Shown here: positions 6,646 through 14,551 of the stretch, piece after piece
Layout of the letters: the number at the start of each line of letters is the position of its first letter
Position numbering within the stretch: the stretch's first letter is position 1
Source: Eubacterium sp.
GTDB lineage: Bacteria > Bacillota_A > Clostridia > Peptostreptococcales > Anaerovoracaceae
NCBI GenBank assembly: GCA_017425345.1
Contig: JAFOML010000041.1
Coordinates: forward strand, 1 to 20,594
DNA length: 20,594 nt
Direction: 5' to 3'
Position numbers and translations under genes: made by a program
The notes under the pieces: model-generated
The model's input: only the letters and a program-made list of their open reading frames with translations
Databases searched by the model: none
Told to the model about the DNA's origin: nothing

Positions 6646-7413
6646 ATGAAACGACGATTCAGCCGGAGCGCCGAGCAGCCCGTTCTGCTTCCGCGCCAGC
6701 TTAATATCGCTTGTATCGGTCTTGGCCGGGACGCAGGAACTACGCTCATATCCTCGTCACTGGCCATTTATTTTGCCGAGAATGGGGAAAGTGTGACTTT
6801 TCTCGAATGCGCGCGGCCGGACCGGACCTGCGGTCTTCTTTACGATGCGGTTGCGATGGACCAGCGGTTCTACGGCAGGACGTTTCGCAGCGCTTATGCG
6901 GTCATGAGGGGCGGAGGCAGACTTCGTGACGTCTCGAATCTCGAACGCGGTGTCAACTGGTGGCTTCTGACCCCGGATGACCGCCGCCTTCCGGCGGATG
7001 AGACGGACGAGCTGATCCTGCGCCTCGCCGCAAGCGCGCGCGATCAGGTCTGCATCTTCGACGTGCAGGATCCGGCGTTCCCGCTGTCCGAAATGGATCT
7101 GGTCCTCTGCATCGTGGATCCTCTGCCGTCCCGTCTCGCGTCGCAGACGGAGCAGATCGCGCGGATGCGGCAGCTCGCGGAAGGGAAAAGGGGGCCGGAG
7201 GTAGTCTTTCTGGTGACCAAAGTCTCTGCCGCCGTAAACCGCCGCGCCGTCCGTGGCCTCCTTGGCGTTCGGGGCATCGAGTGGGTTCCCGCCTTCCCGG
7301 CGGAGGAGCTCTACCGCGATGAATACACCTGCCGTTTTCACTGGGATAACCCGGTCATACGGGAGGAACTCGCGCCTTTGTTCACAAAACTTTCACACAA
7401 GATACCCAGATAA
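6646..7413 (+). CDS. P-loop-like (MinD/ParA-fold) protein with degenerate Walker A, function unknown
   Basis: A 255-residue cytoplasmic protein. After a short basic N-terminus, LNIACIGLGRDAGTTLISSSLAIYFAEN (about 19-46) has the layout of the first strand, P-loop and helix of MinD/ParA/SIMIBI NTPases, including the GTT end and alanine-rich helix, but lacks the P-loop lysine. VCIFDVQDPAF (about 134-144) and VLCIVDPLPSRLA (152-164) look like the Walker B strand and the switch or base region, so the fold is probably kept while nucleotide hydrolysis is doubtful. The start follows GGAAAGGA. It lies 25 nt after nnrD and just before the ftsEX promoter. I know similar uncharacterised proteins in Clostridia only in general terms; function cannot be named. 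Confidence 0.7.
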   Translation: MKRRFSRSAEQPVLLPRQLNIACIGLGRDAGTTLISSSLAIYFAENGESVTFLECARPDRTCGLLYDAVAMDQRFYGRTFRSAYAVMRGGGRLRDVSNLERGVNWWLLTPDDRRLPADETDELILRLAASARDQVCIFDVQDPAFPLSEMDLVLCIVDPLPSRLASQTEQIARMRQLAEGKRGPEVVFLVTKVSAAVNRRAVRGLLGVRGIEWVPAFPAEELYRDEYTCRFHWDNPVIREELAPLFTKLSHKIPR

Positions 7414-7427
7414 TCACGAGATAAATG

Positions 7428-7456
7428 TAGTCAGAGGCCAAAAAATGTGATATACT
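7428..7456 (+). promoter_or_regulatory. Promoter of the ftsEX operon
   Basis: TAGTCA (7428-7433), 17-nt spacer, TATACT (7451-7456) preceded by TGA, an extended -10. Initiation is expected near 7463, giving a leader of about 83 nt before ftsE that begins with a tandem repeat. Confidence 0.65.
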
Positions 7457-7464
7457 AACAAGGC

Positions 7465-7484
7465 ACTTAAGAAAACTTAAGAAA
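7465..7484 (+). repeat. Perfect tandem 10-bp repeat ACTTAAGAAA x2 at the ftsE transcript start
   Basis: Two adjacent copies of ACTTAAGAAA, each containing the palindrome CTTAAG, lie just downstream of the predicted transcription start. The location fits a regulator site or a transcript-stability element; chance in A/T-rich leader DNA cannot be excluded. Confidence 0.4.
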
Positions 7485-7545
7485 TTTTGGCGTGCAATGC
7501 ACCCTTTCGATATTAATAACTGGGGTATATAGGAGACATTATTTT

Positions 7546-8262
7546 ATGATACGATTTACCAATGTCACTAAGATGTACGGTGACAATGTTGGCTTGGAAA
7601 ATGCCAGCGTTTACATCGAGAAAGGTGACTTTGTTTTCCTTGTCGGCCCGAGCGGCGCAGGCAAGTCTACATTCATCAAACTCATCCTGAAGGAACTTGA
7701 TGCAGACTCCGGAGAGATCGAGGTCGGTGATTTTATCGTCACGGACCTGCCGAACCGGAAGGTTCCGCAGCTGCGGAGAAAGATCGGGATCGTCTTTCAG
7801 GATTTTCGGCTGCTTCCGAAGAAGACCGTTTTCGAGAACGTGGCATTTGCCATGGAGATTTTGCACATGAGCCGCCGGCAGATCCGCCGGAGAGTGCCGC
7901 AGGTCCTGAGCCTCGTCGGCATCGCAGACAAGGCTAAGAGATATCCGCAGGAGCTTTCCGCAGGCGAACAGCAGCGTGTCGCGATCGCCAGAGCCATCAT
8001 CAATAACCCGAAGGTTCTGATCGCGGACGAGCCGACCGGAAACCTGGACCCGGATACGGCCTACGGAATCATGGAGCTTTTGAACGAGATTAATATGACC
8101 GGAACGACCATCGTCATGGTGACCCACGCCAAGGACATCGTTGACCGTATGAACAAGCGCGTTATCGCGATCGAATCCGGACACATCGTCAGAGATGAGT
8201 ACGGCACATACGGCTATGATGACTATGTGGGTGACGGAGAGGAGGTTTTTCTGGATGAGTAG
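7546..8262 (+). CDS. ftsE: Cell division ABC ATPase FtsE
   Basis: Cytosolic ATPase of the FtsEX complex, which transmits ATP hydrolysis across the membrane to activate peptidoglycan hydrolysis at division. The 238-residue protein has Walker A GPSGAGKS (34-41), Q-loop FQDF, signature LSAGEQQR (137-144), Walker B VLIADEP (157-163) and H194. The LSAGE variant in place of LSGGQ is usual for Gram-positive FtsE. An acidic C-terminal tail (YDDYVGDGEEVFLDE) extends a little past the common end. ATG 7546 is chosen for its AGGAG 10 nt upstream and the canonical MIRF start; an in-frame GTG at 7492 would add an unrelated 18 residues. It overlaps ftsX by 8 nt. Confidence 0.95.
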   Translation: MIRFTNVTKMYGDNVGLENASVYIEKGDFVFLVGPSGAGKSTFIKLILKELDADSGEIEVGDFIVTDLPNRKVPQLRRKIGIVFQDFRLLPKKTVFENVAFAMEILHMSRRQIRRRVPQVLSLVGIADKAKRYPQELSAGEQQRVAIARAIINNPKVLIADEPTGNLDPDTAYGIMELLNEINMTGTTIVMVTHAKDIVDRMNKRVIAIESGHIVRDEYGTYGYDDYVGDGEEVFLDE

Positions 8263-9145
8263 TTTATTCTATAACATCAAGCAGGCCTTCCTTCAGATTT
8301 TCCGAAACAAGGGAATGGCGATCGCTTCTATTTTTGCTATTTCGGCGATGATGCTGATCCTCGGCATGTTCTTCGTCATCTACGTGAACATCAACCTGTT
8401 CGCGGAGATGGTCAAGCAGGATTACGATACGGTGGAGATCTATCTGCTGGACAGCACGGATGAAGAGCAGGCGAAGACCATCATGGAAGCGCTGCAGAAC
8501 GTAAACGGTGTAACAGATGTAGAATACCGCACCAAGGAGCAGGCGCTGGATATTCTGAAAGAACGCTGGGGAGACAGTGGATATCTTCTGGAATCTCTGG
8601 GTGAGAACCCGCTTCCCAACTCCATCCTGATCAAGGTCACGAACCTGACGGCGGCCAATAAGGTCAACGATCTGGCGATGAAGATCGATGGGGTGGAGAG
8701 TACCAAGTACTATAAAGAAACAGTAGATAAACTGACGCGCGTCACCAACTTTATGCAGCTGGCCGCGATCGTGATCATGGCATTCCTGATCATCGTATCG
8801 ATCGTGGTCGTCTCCAATACGATCAAGCTGACGGTGTTCGCGCGTGCCAAGGAGATCTCTATCATGAAGTACGTCGGCGCGACCAACTGGTTCGTCCGCG
8901 GACCGTTCCTGGTAGAGGGAATCATCATCGGCGTCGTATCCTCATTGATATCAGCGGGGATCACGTATGTCTTCTACAGCCGGGTCGTGGATCTGATCGG
9001 AACACAGGTCATGACGATTCTGTCATCGCCACTGGTGCCGGCAGGATACCTGCTCACCAATCTGGTCATCATCTTCCTCGCGATGGGAATCGGAATCGGC
9101 TCCACCGGAAGTGTCATCTCGATGCGGAAATTCCTGGCTAAATAA
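8255..9145 (+). CDS. ftsX: Cell division membrane protein FtsX
   Basis: Permease-like partner of FtsE, 296 residues. Four membrane segments are visible (about 21-46, 167-189, 219-243, 262-285) with a large extracellular loop between the first two (47-165), the part that contacts the hydrolase activator in related systems. The cytoplasmic stretch VFARAKEISIMKYVGATNWFV (195-215) is the FtsX/MacB-family coupling region. The ATG at 8255 lies inside the ftsE end, 9 nt after AGGAGG; upstream in-frame codons are out-of-frame ftsE. The next gene encodes the expected coiled-coil peptidase, matching the FtsEX-PcsB/EnvC arrangement. Confidence 0.95.
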   Translation: MSSLFYNIKQAFLQIFRNKGMAIASIFAISAMMLILGMFFVIYVNINLFAEMVKQDYDTVEIYLLDSTDEEQAKTIMEALQNVNGVTDVEYRTKEQALDILKERWGDSGYLLESLGENPLPNSILIKVTNLTAANKVNDLAMKIDGVESTKYYKETVDKLTRVTNFMQLAAIVIMAFLIIVSIVVVSNTIKLTVFARAKEISIMKYVGATNWFVRGPFLVEGIIIGVVSSLISAGITYVFYSRVVDLIGTQVMTILSSPLVPAGYLLTNLVIIFLAMGIGIGSTGSVISMRKFLAK

Positions 9146-9156
9146 GGGAGGAATCT

Positions 9157-10206
9157 ATGATCTTAAGACGGAAATTACTCGTTTTCGTTCTGATTGCAGC
9201 CGTTGCGGTCTGTTTCATTCCGCTTACGGACTCCTACGCTTCTTCAACCAAGCAGAAGAAGAAAGAACTGAAGGAAGTGCAGTCTCAGAAGGACGATATC
9301 TCGGAAGAGCTGAGCGTCATGGAAGGGAAGATCGCCAAGTCCGAGGCGGCCCTTGCGGAACTTCAGGCGGATATTGAAAAGAAAGAAGGACAGCTCGCGA
9401 AGACCGAGAAGGAACTGACGGATACCAAGAAGAAGATCGAGGACCGGCAGGATGGCCTGAACAAGCGTCTCAGAACGATGTATAAGAGCGGGACGATCGG
9501 CTATATCGACGTGATCCTCGGGTCGAACAGCGTGGAAGAGCTGGTCACGAACGTGGACCTGGTGCAGAAGATATTCAGCAATGACCAGGAGATTCTGACC
9601 GAGCTGAAAGCGCAGAAGGTCGAGATTGACGAGAAGGAAGCCAAGCTGCAGGTCGAAAAGGCGGAGCTTGACGAGCGCAAGTCTGTCCGCGATGCGGAGC
9701 AGGCCACGCTGGAAGAGCAGCAGGCCAAGCTGCAGGCCAAGTACGATTCTCTGGCCGAGACAGAGGCCAAACTGAAGAAGGCCATCGAGGAAGCCCAGAA
9801 TAACGGCGGCATCGTGTATGCCGGCGCCAAGTGGGTATTCCCGCTGCACGACGGATATACGATGACATCGCACTATGGTGAGGCCAGAAGCTATGAGAGC
9901 CATCCGGGCGTTGACCTGGCATGTCCGACCGGAACCAAGGTCTATGCGGCTCAGAGCGGAAAGGTCATCACAGCCGGCTGGTACGGCGGATACGGCAATG
10001 CGGTCGTCATCTATCACGGCAATAATGTCAGCAGTATTTACGGACACAACTCCAGCCTTGCTGTGAGCGCAGGGCAGACCGTCAAGCGCGGACAGCTGAT
10101 CGCGTATGTGGGATCGACCGGATGGAGTACCGGAAGCCATCTGCACTTTGAGGTGCGTGTCAACGGTTCTCCGGTCAGTCCGCAGCCGTATATCGGCATC
10201 AGCTGA
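9157..10206 (+). CDS. Murein hydrolase/activator: coiled-coil plus M23 (LytM) peptidase, EnvC/PcsB-like
   Basis: Secreted 349-residue protein. Signal peptide about 1-30 (ending DSYASS), then a long charged coiled coil (about 31-215) interrupted near 105-125 by the conserved MYKSGTIGYIDVILGS segment, then an M23 domain (225-349). Zinc ligands are intact: H249 and D253 (HPGVD), H330 (HLH), with H297 and H328 as catalytic histidines, so unlike E. coli EnvC, whose LytM domain is degenerate, this one should be an active endopeptidase. By analogy the coiled coil docks on the FtsX loop and FtsE ATP turnover releases autoinhibition. It follows ftsX by 11 nt with GGGAGG as ribosome site. Family assignment is firm; FtsX dependence is inferred from gene order. 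Confidence 0.92.
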   Translation: MILRRKLLVFVLIAAVAVCFIPLTDSYASSTKQKKKELKEVQSQKDDISEELSVMEGKIAKSEAALAELQADIEKKEGQLAKTEKELTDTKKKIEDRQDGLNKRLRTMYKSGTIGYIDVILGSNSVEELVTNVDLVQKIFSNDQEILTELKAQKVEIDEKEAKLQVEKAELDERKSVRDAEQATLEEQQAKLQAKYDSLAETEAKLKKAIEEAQNNGGIVYAGAKWVFPLHDGYTMTSHYGEARSYESHPGVDLACPTGTKVYAAQSGKVITAGWYGGYGNAVVIYHGNNVSSIYGHNSSLAVSAGQTVKRGQLIAYVGSTGWSTGSHLHFEVRVNGSPVSPQPYIGIS

Positions 10207-10250
10207 TTCGGCGCCTCGGAAACGCGGTATTGATTACAGGTGATATAAGA

Positions 10251-11876
10251 ATGAAACTGGAACCGGAATTTCTGGAACTGTTATATGAGCGTGGGTATAC
10301 GTCAGAGGAGGATATCGAAGAATTCCTCTCTGACAGACCCCGCAGGACGTATGATCCATTCCTGCTTCTGAATATGGAAGAAGGGGTGGATTATATACTT
10401 TCTGCGATCGAAGAGGGGCAGAAGATCTGCATTTACGGCGATTACGATGCGGACGGGATCACGTCCACCGTCATCATGCTGGAGGTGCTGTCCAATCTGA
10501 CGAAGAACCTCACGTACTATATTCCGTCACGCTTCGACGAGGGCTACGGCCTGAACCGCGACGCGATCCGGAAGATCGCGGACAGCGGCGTCGGTCTGAT
10601 CGTGACAGTCGACTGCGGCAGCGTCTCCCGTGAGGAGGTCGCCTATGCGCAGGAGCTCGGTATGAACGTCGTGGTCACGGATCACCATACGGTGACAGAT
10701 AGCATCGCAGACTGCCCGGTCATCAATCCGGCGCAGCCGGGATGCACGTATCCCTTCCGGTATCTCGCCGGCTGTGGCGTGGCGTTTAAGGTCTGCCAGG
10801 CCATCGTCAGCATGACCGGACTGCCGAAGGCTGTCCTCACGAGAACGCTTGATATGGTCGCGATCGGGACGATCGGCGATATCGTTTCTCTGACTGATGA
10901 GAACCGCACTCTGGTCAAGTACGGCCTGCGGGCGATCAATACCGGCGAGAGAAAGAACCTTAAGATGCTGATCGAAGCCGTCGGTCTGCATCCAGGCCGG
11001 ATCAAGGCGGAGAACGTCTCTTTCGGCATCGTGCCGCACCTAAATGCGGCGGGCCGCCTGGTACACGCGCGGATTGCGGCAGAGATCTTTCTGTCCCGCG
11101 ACGAGAAGAAAGTGCGGGAGAACATCGAGAAGGTCTGCGAACTGAACCAGAAGCGGAAGGCCATCCAGGAGGGGATCTTCCAGGACTGCATCCGCATCGT
11201 GGAGGAGCAGTACGCGGAGGAGCGGCTTCTTCTGATCGAACTCGCAGAGGCGAACGAGGGAATCACCGGGATCGCGGCCGGAAAGATCAAGGAGCGGTAT
11301 TACCGCCCGACGATCATCGTGACGGAGACCGAGGAGGGTATCTGCAAGGGTACCGGCCGGAGCATCGACGGGATTAATATTTACGAACTGCTGAAGGAAA
11401 GCGAGGAGTTGTTTGACCGGTTCGGCGGACATAAGGCCGCCTGCGGGTTCACGATCCGCAAGGAGAACGTTCCGACTCTCCGGCAGAATCTGAAGACGCG
11501 GATGGAGGAGCTGGATCCGCAGCTTTTCCAGAGGAACGTACAGCCCGATCTGCTGCCGTCCCCGGACCGCTTTACCGTAGAGCTGGCAGATCAGCTTGCG
11601 CTGCTCGAGCCATGCGGCGCCGGTAATCCACGTCCCATCGTCGGAGCAGAAGGCTCTGTTGGGGAATTCTCGCGTATAGGAGCAAACGGGAAGTTCCTCC
11701 GGTTCCAGACTTACCTCGCGCCGGGGCGGATGCTGCCGTGCGTATGCTTCCGGGACGCGGATCTGGTGGAGGAGATTTTGTTCAAAGGCAGTGAGCACAT
11801 GGTCACAGGACAGCTCAGCATCAACGAATGGAACGGCCGCAGAACCCTGCAGCTGATCGTGGACCATGCAGAATGA
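10251..11876 (+). CDS. recJ: Single-stranded DNA-specific 5'-3' exonuclease RecJ
   Basis: DHH-family exonuclease acting in recombination and mismatch or base-excision repair. In the 541-residue protein the motifs are DYDADG (64-69), DCGS (121-124), DHH (144-146), GTIGDIV (206-212), LNAAGRL (264-270), and in the DHHA1 part GRSIDG (369-374) and GGHKAACGF (392-400); a C-terminal OB-like region follows (about 430-541). It is at the short end for RecJ, lacking extra C-terminal domains. ATG 10251 follows AGGTGA by 7 nt; an upstream TTG at 10230 would add only 7 residues. The stop overlaps a possible ATG for the next gene. Placement between an FtsEX-linked peptidase and an S41 protease is unexpected for a repair enzyme. 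Confidence 0.93.
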   Translation: MKLEPEFLELLYERGYTSEEDIEEFLSDRPRRTYDPFLLLNMEEGVDYILSAIEEGQKICIYGDYDADGITSTVIMLEVLSNLTKNLTYYIPSRFDEGYGLNRDAIRKIADSGVGLIVTVDCGSVSREEVAYAQELGMNVVVTDHHTVTDSIADCPVINPAQPGCTYPFRYLAGCGVAFKVCQAIVSMTGLPKAVLTRTLDMVAIGTIGDIVSLTDENRTLVKYGLRAINTGERKNLKMLIEAVGLHPGRIKAENVSFGIVPHLNAAGRLVHARIAAEIFLSRDEKKVRENIEKVCELNQKRKAIQEGIFQDCIRIVEEQYAEERLLLIELAEANEGITGIAAGKIKERYYRPTIIVTETEEGICKGTGRSIDGINIYELLKESEELFDRFGGHKAACGFTIRKENVPTLRQNLKTRMEELDPQLFQRNVQPDLLPSPDRFTVELADQLALLEPCGAGNPRPIVGAEGSVGEFSRIGANGKFLRFQTYLAPGRMLPCVCFRDADLVEEILFKGSEHMVTGQLSINEWNGRRTLQLIVDHAE

Positions 11877-11893
11877 TACAGGCGGAGACGCAG

Positions 11894-13078
11894 ATGGAAA
11901 ACAACAGGAAAAAACAAACAATCCGGCTCATACTCCTGACGGTCATCGTGGCATTCGTGACGATGGCGGTCGGTCTGCTTGCGCTGCAGCTTGTCGGCGG
12001 CGTGAGGGTCGTTCCGGCCGAGACGTATGAGCAGATGGCCGATATTACAAAGAAATACGGAAAGCTCTACGTCATCCAGAAACGGATCGATGAGCAGTGG
12101 CTCTGGGATACGAACGACAGCGCAGAGATGGATGCGATCTACGAGGGGCTCGTGGACAGCCTGGACGACAAGTATTCGGAGTACTTCACCGCGGAAGAGG
12201 CGGCGGAGTGGAAGAGCTATCTGGACGGGACCTACTACGGGATCGGCGTGTCGTTCGGGGAGAATAAGGACGGGGATTTCCAGGTGTACAAAGTCTTCAC
12301 CGACAGTCCCGCCGAAAAAGCAGGTGTCAAAGAAGGTGACCTGATCCGGAAAGTCAATGGAAAGACTTACAAGACCAGTGAGGAGATCAGCAAGGCGATC
12401 AAAGGCAAGACCGGGACGAAGGTCAAGGTCACGTTCGAACGGGACGGCAAGGAGAGAACGCTTTCTGTCATGCGCGCAGAGGTGACGGAGAACTCTGTTG
12501 ACGGCACGGTGCTGGACGGCGATATCGGATATATCCGCATCGCTTCCTTCGCCAAAAAGACAGCCGAGGAATTCAAGACGGAGCTCGCCTCCATGGAATC
12601 GAAAAATGTCAAGGGACTGATCATCGACATCCGTCAGAATGGCGGCGGTTACGCGGAGCAGGGGATCACGATCGCCGATATGCTCCTGCCGGAATGCACC
12701 ATCACGTACATGGAGGATAAGCAGGGAAAGAAGAAGTACTACAACTCCGATGAGAGCAGTACCGATCTTCCGTATGTCCTGCTGGTCGACGAGAACACGG
12801 CCAGCACATCCGAGATCCTGGCGGCAGCCGTGCAGGACAATAAGGGTGGCAAGCTCATCGGCGAGACGACATTCGGCAAGGGAATCGTCCAGGTGGAGTA
12901 CAGCTTTGAGGACGGTTCCGCGCTCAAGCTGACGACCCATCAGTACTTCTCTCCGAATGGAAAGAAGATCCACAAGAAGGGCGTCAAACCGGACGTCGTC
13001 GTGAAGTACGACATTGGAAGCGGTAAGGACGCGCAGCTTGCGCGCGCCAAAAAGATCCTGAAAAGTTCTGCTGATTGA
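11894..13078 (+). CDS. ctpA: S41 family C-terminal processing peptidase with PDZ domain
   Basis: Membrane-anchored extracytoplasmic serine protease of the CtpA/CtpB/Prc type, 394 residues. A signal anchor lies at about 11-36, a PDZ domain at about 113-195 (GIGVSFGE, SPAEKAGVKEGDLI), and the catalytic core after 205. The Ser-Lys dyad is S304 (NTASTSEI) and K329 (TFGKG) with Q333, matching the family spacing of 25 and 4 residues. ATG 11894 is preferred because GGAG lies 6 nt upstream and a short basic N-terminus precedes the anchor; ATG 11873, overlapping the recJ stop as ATGA, is the alternative. As last gene of the ftsEX operon it may process or degrade envelope proteins, perhaps the hydrolase or its regulators, which is inference. 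Confidence 0.92.
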   Translation: MENNRKKQTIRLILLTVIVAFVTMAVGLLALQLVGGVRVVPAETYEQMADITKKYGKLYVIQKRIDEQWLWDTNDSAEMDAIYEGLVDSLDDKYSEYFTAEEAAEWKSYLDGTYYGIGVSFGENKDGDFQVYKVFTDSPAEKAGVKEGDLIRKVNGKTYKTSEEISKAIKGKTGTKVKVTFERDGKERTLSVMRAEVTENSVDGTVLDGDIGYIRIASFAKKTAEEFKTELASMESKNVKGLIIDIRQNGGGYAEQGITIADMLLPECTITYMEDKQGKKKYYNSDESSTDLPYVLLVDENTASTSEILAAAVQDNKGGKLIGETTFGKGIVQVEYSFEDGSALKLTTHQYFSPNGKKIHKKGVKPDVVVKYDIGSGKDAQLARAKKILKSSAD

Positions 13079-13103
13079 CTTTAACGCGTAGAAGTGATAT
13101 ACT
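13075..13103 (+). promoter_or_regulatory. Strong promoter of the yerC-like gene, overlapping the ctpA stop codon
   Basis: TTGACT (13075-13080), 17-nt spacer and TATACT (13098-13103) preceded by TGA (extended -10). The ctpA stop TGA at 13076-13078 lies within the -35 box. Start near 13110 would give a leader of about 38 nt. Confidence 0.75.
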
Positions 13104-13147
13104 GGCTAGAGAGTTTCTATGGGATGAAGCAGAAAGGAGAGAATCGG

Positions 13148-13447
13148 ATGGCATATGAATCCAAGTTTCGCCGGGATGACATCGATGAATTATTTGACGC
13201 GATCCTGACGCTGGTCGACAGAGAAGACTGCTATCGTTTCTTTGAAGACCTGTGTACGGTTAATGAGATCCACGCGATCGCCCAGCGCCTGCAGGTGGCC
13301 AAACTGCTTTCCAAGAAGAACACCTATAACGAGATCGAGAAGCAGACCCATGCTTCCACGGCAACGATCAGCAGGATCAATAAATGCCTCGTTTACGGCG
13401 CAGACGGTTACAGACGAGTTCTGGAACGGCTGGAGAAGGAAGAATAA
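13148..13447 (+). CDS. yerC: YerC/YecD-family TrpR-like transcriptional regulator
   Basis: Small DNA-binding protein of 99 residues, the normal size of the family. The helical TrpR-like fold is recognisable: DDIDELFDAILTL near the N-terminus, then EDLCTVNEIHAIAQRLQVAKLL and the helix-turn-helix NTYNEIEKQTHASTATISRI (about 60-79), ending GYRRVLERL. Members in Firmicutes have been proposed as histidine-biosynthesis regulators (HisR) by comparative genomics; no his gene is in this window, so the target is open. The ATG 13148 follows AGGAGAG; an in-frame upstream ATG at 13094 lies within the promoter and is not used. It has its own promoter and terminator and so is a single-gene unit. Confidence 0.88.
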   Translation: MAYESKFRRDDIDELFDAILTLVDREDCYRFFEDLCTVNEIHAIAQRLQVAKLLSKKNTYNEIEKQTHASTATISRINKCLVYGADGYRRVLERLEKEE

Positions 13448-13454
13448 CCAGAAT

Positions 13455-13483
13455 GAACCGCGTTCTCAGGGCGCGGTTCTTTT
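13455..13483 (+). terminator. Intrinsic terminator after yerC
   Basis: Stem GAACCGCG/CGCGGTTC (13455-13462 with 13472-13479), 9-nt loop, then four T. It begins 7 nt after the yerC stop. The T-run is short, so partial read-through into the following genes is likely, particularly since no clear promoter is seen before the next gene. Confidence 0.75.
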
Positions 13484-13502
13484 AACGGAGTGTTATCTAG
13501 GA

Positions 13503-14051
13503 ATGATCAATTCAGTTTATATTTACGATGGAACGTTTGCCAAGGGAGACGCCGGGTTTGGGCTGATCCGCATGGCAGCTGCCAGACACTGTCTGGAGAA
13601 CGGGATCCCGTTTGACCCGCAGAACGCGGAGATCGTGCGGGACGAGAAGAGAAAACCGTACTTTACCGACTTGCCGCTGGAGTTTTCGCTGACGCACAGC
13701 GGAAGCCTTTGGATGTGCATGTTCGCGGGAGAACCCTGCGGACTCGACCTGCAGGAGATCCGGGACTGCGACTATGTGAAAATAGCCGAGCGGTTCTACC
13801 TGGCGGATGAGGCCGCTTACGTGAAGGAACACGGACAGGAATCCTTCTTTGACATCTGGGCGAGGAAGGAAGCCTACTGCAAGATGACCGGGGAAGGCCT
13901 GTTCGGGACCGAGATGCCCTCTGCGCTGAAGGATCACGGGGTGTTCCGCGGGAAGCCGTTCTTTTTCCAGGAGCTTGACATCAGTGAGGACATGCGCTGC
14001 AGCATCTGCACGAGAAGCGAGCTCGCTGTGGAACTGAGGATACTGGGCTGA
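13503..14051 (+). CDS. 4'-phosphopantetheinyl transferase, Sfp type (short)
   Basis: Transfers phosphopantetheine from CoA to a serine of a carrier protein. Within 182 residues the family hallmarks are present: KPYF (51-54), FSLTHSG (61-67), the Mg-binding GLDLQEIR (80-87, D82) and FDIWARKEAYCKMTGEGL (116-133; W119, K122, E123). It is shorter than Sfp (about 224). The start at 13503 is chosen because the protein begins with a typical strand (INSVYIYDG); the ribosome site is weak (GGAG 12 nt upstream), hinting at low or coupled translation. The stop codon overlaps recX by 1 nt. No polyketide, NRPS or ACP gene is nearby, so the carrier protein it modifies is unknown. Confidence 0.87.
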   Translation: MINSVYIYDGTFAKGDAGFGLIRMAAARHCLENGIPFDPQNAEIVRDEKRKPYFTDLPLEFSLTHSGSLWMCMFAGEPCGLDLQEIRDCDYVKIAERFYLADEAAYVKEHGQESFFDIWARKEAYCKMTGEGLFGTEMPSALKDHGVFRGKPFFFQELDISEDMRCSICTRSELAVELRILG

Positions 14052-14551
14052 TGAAGAGGACGGCGATGGAAGCAGCCGCGCGCAAGCTCGCGGACCGGAG
14101 TATGACGAGAAAAGAACTCGCGGAATGGCTGAAGAAGAAAGCATACGAGGAAGAGGAGATCGACCGTGTCCTGCTGGAGTTTACAGAACTCGGCTATCTG
14201 AATGACGCCAGGTACTGTGAGGAATACTTTCACTACGCGCTTTCCAGAAACCGGGCAGGACGCAGAGTGTTTGCAGAGCTTAAGCAGAAGGGGATTCCTG
14301 CGGAGACGATCGAGAACGCCTATGAGGATTTTCTTTACGAGAACCCGGAGTACGGCGATGAGACCGCAAGAGCCCGCGCGGAGATGGAAAAGGTGCTCCG
14401 CCTGGCAGATCTGACCCCGGAAGATCCGATTCCGGAAAAGATTATCGGGCGTGTTGCGAGGAGGCTTACCGGATGTGGATTTGAGACTTCGGTCATCCAC
14501 AGAGTCCTCGGAGAACTGAAGAGGGAGAGAACATGGACTGGACAATGCTAG
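14051..14551 (+). CDS. recX: Regulatory protein RecX
   Basis: Modulator of RecA filaments, 166 residues of tandem three-helix repeats. Signatures are AAARKLADRSMTRKELAEWLKKK (about 8-30), VLLEFTELGYLNDARYCEEY (40-59), a family hallmark, and NRAGRRVFAELKQKGIP (67-83). The start overlaps the preceding stop (TGATG), implying translational coupling. It is not next to recA, as it is in many bacteria. It overlaps the following gene by 19 nt in another frame. The last residues (ERTWTGQC) are read from that overlap. Confidence 0.9.
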   Translation: MKRTAMEAAARKLADRSMTRKELAEWLKKKAYEEEEIDRVLLEFTELGYLNDARYCEEYFHYALSRNRAGRRVFAELKQKGIPAETIENAYEDFLYENPEYGDETARARAEMEKVLRLADLTPEDPIPEKIIGRVARRLTGCGFETSVIHRVLGELKRERTWTGQC

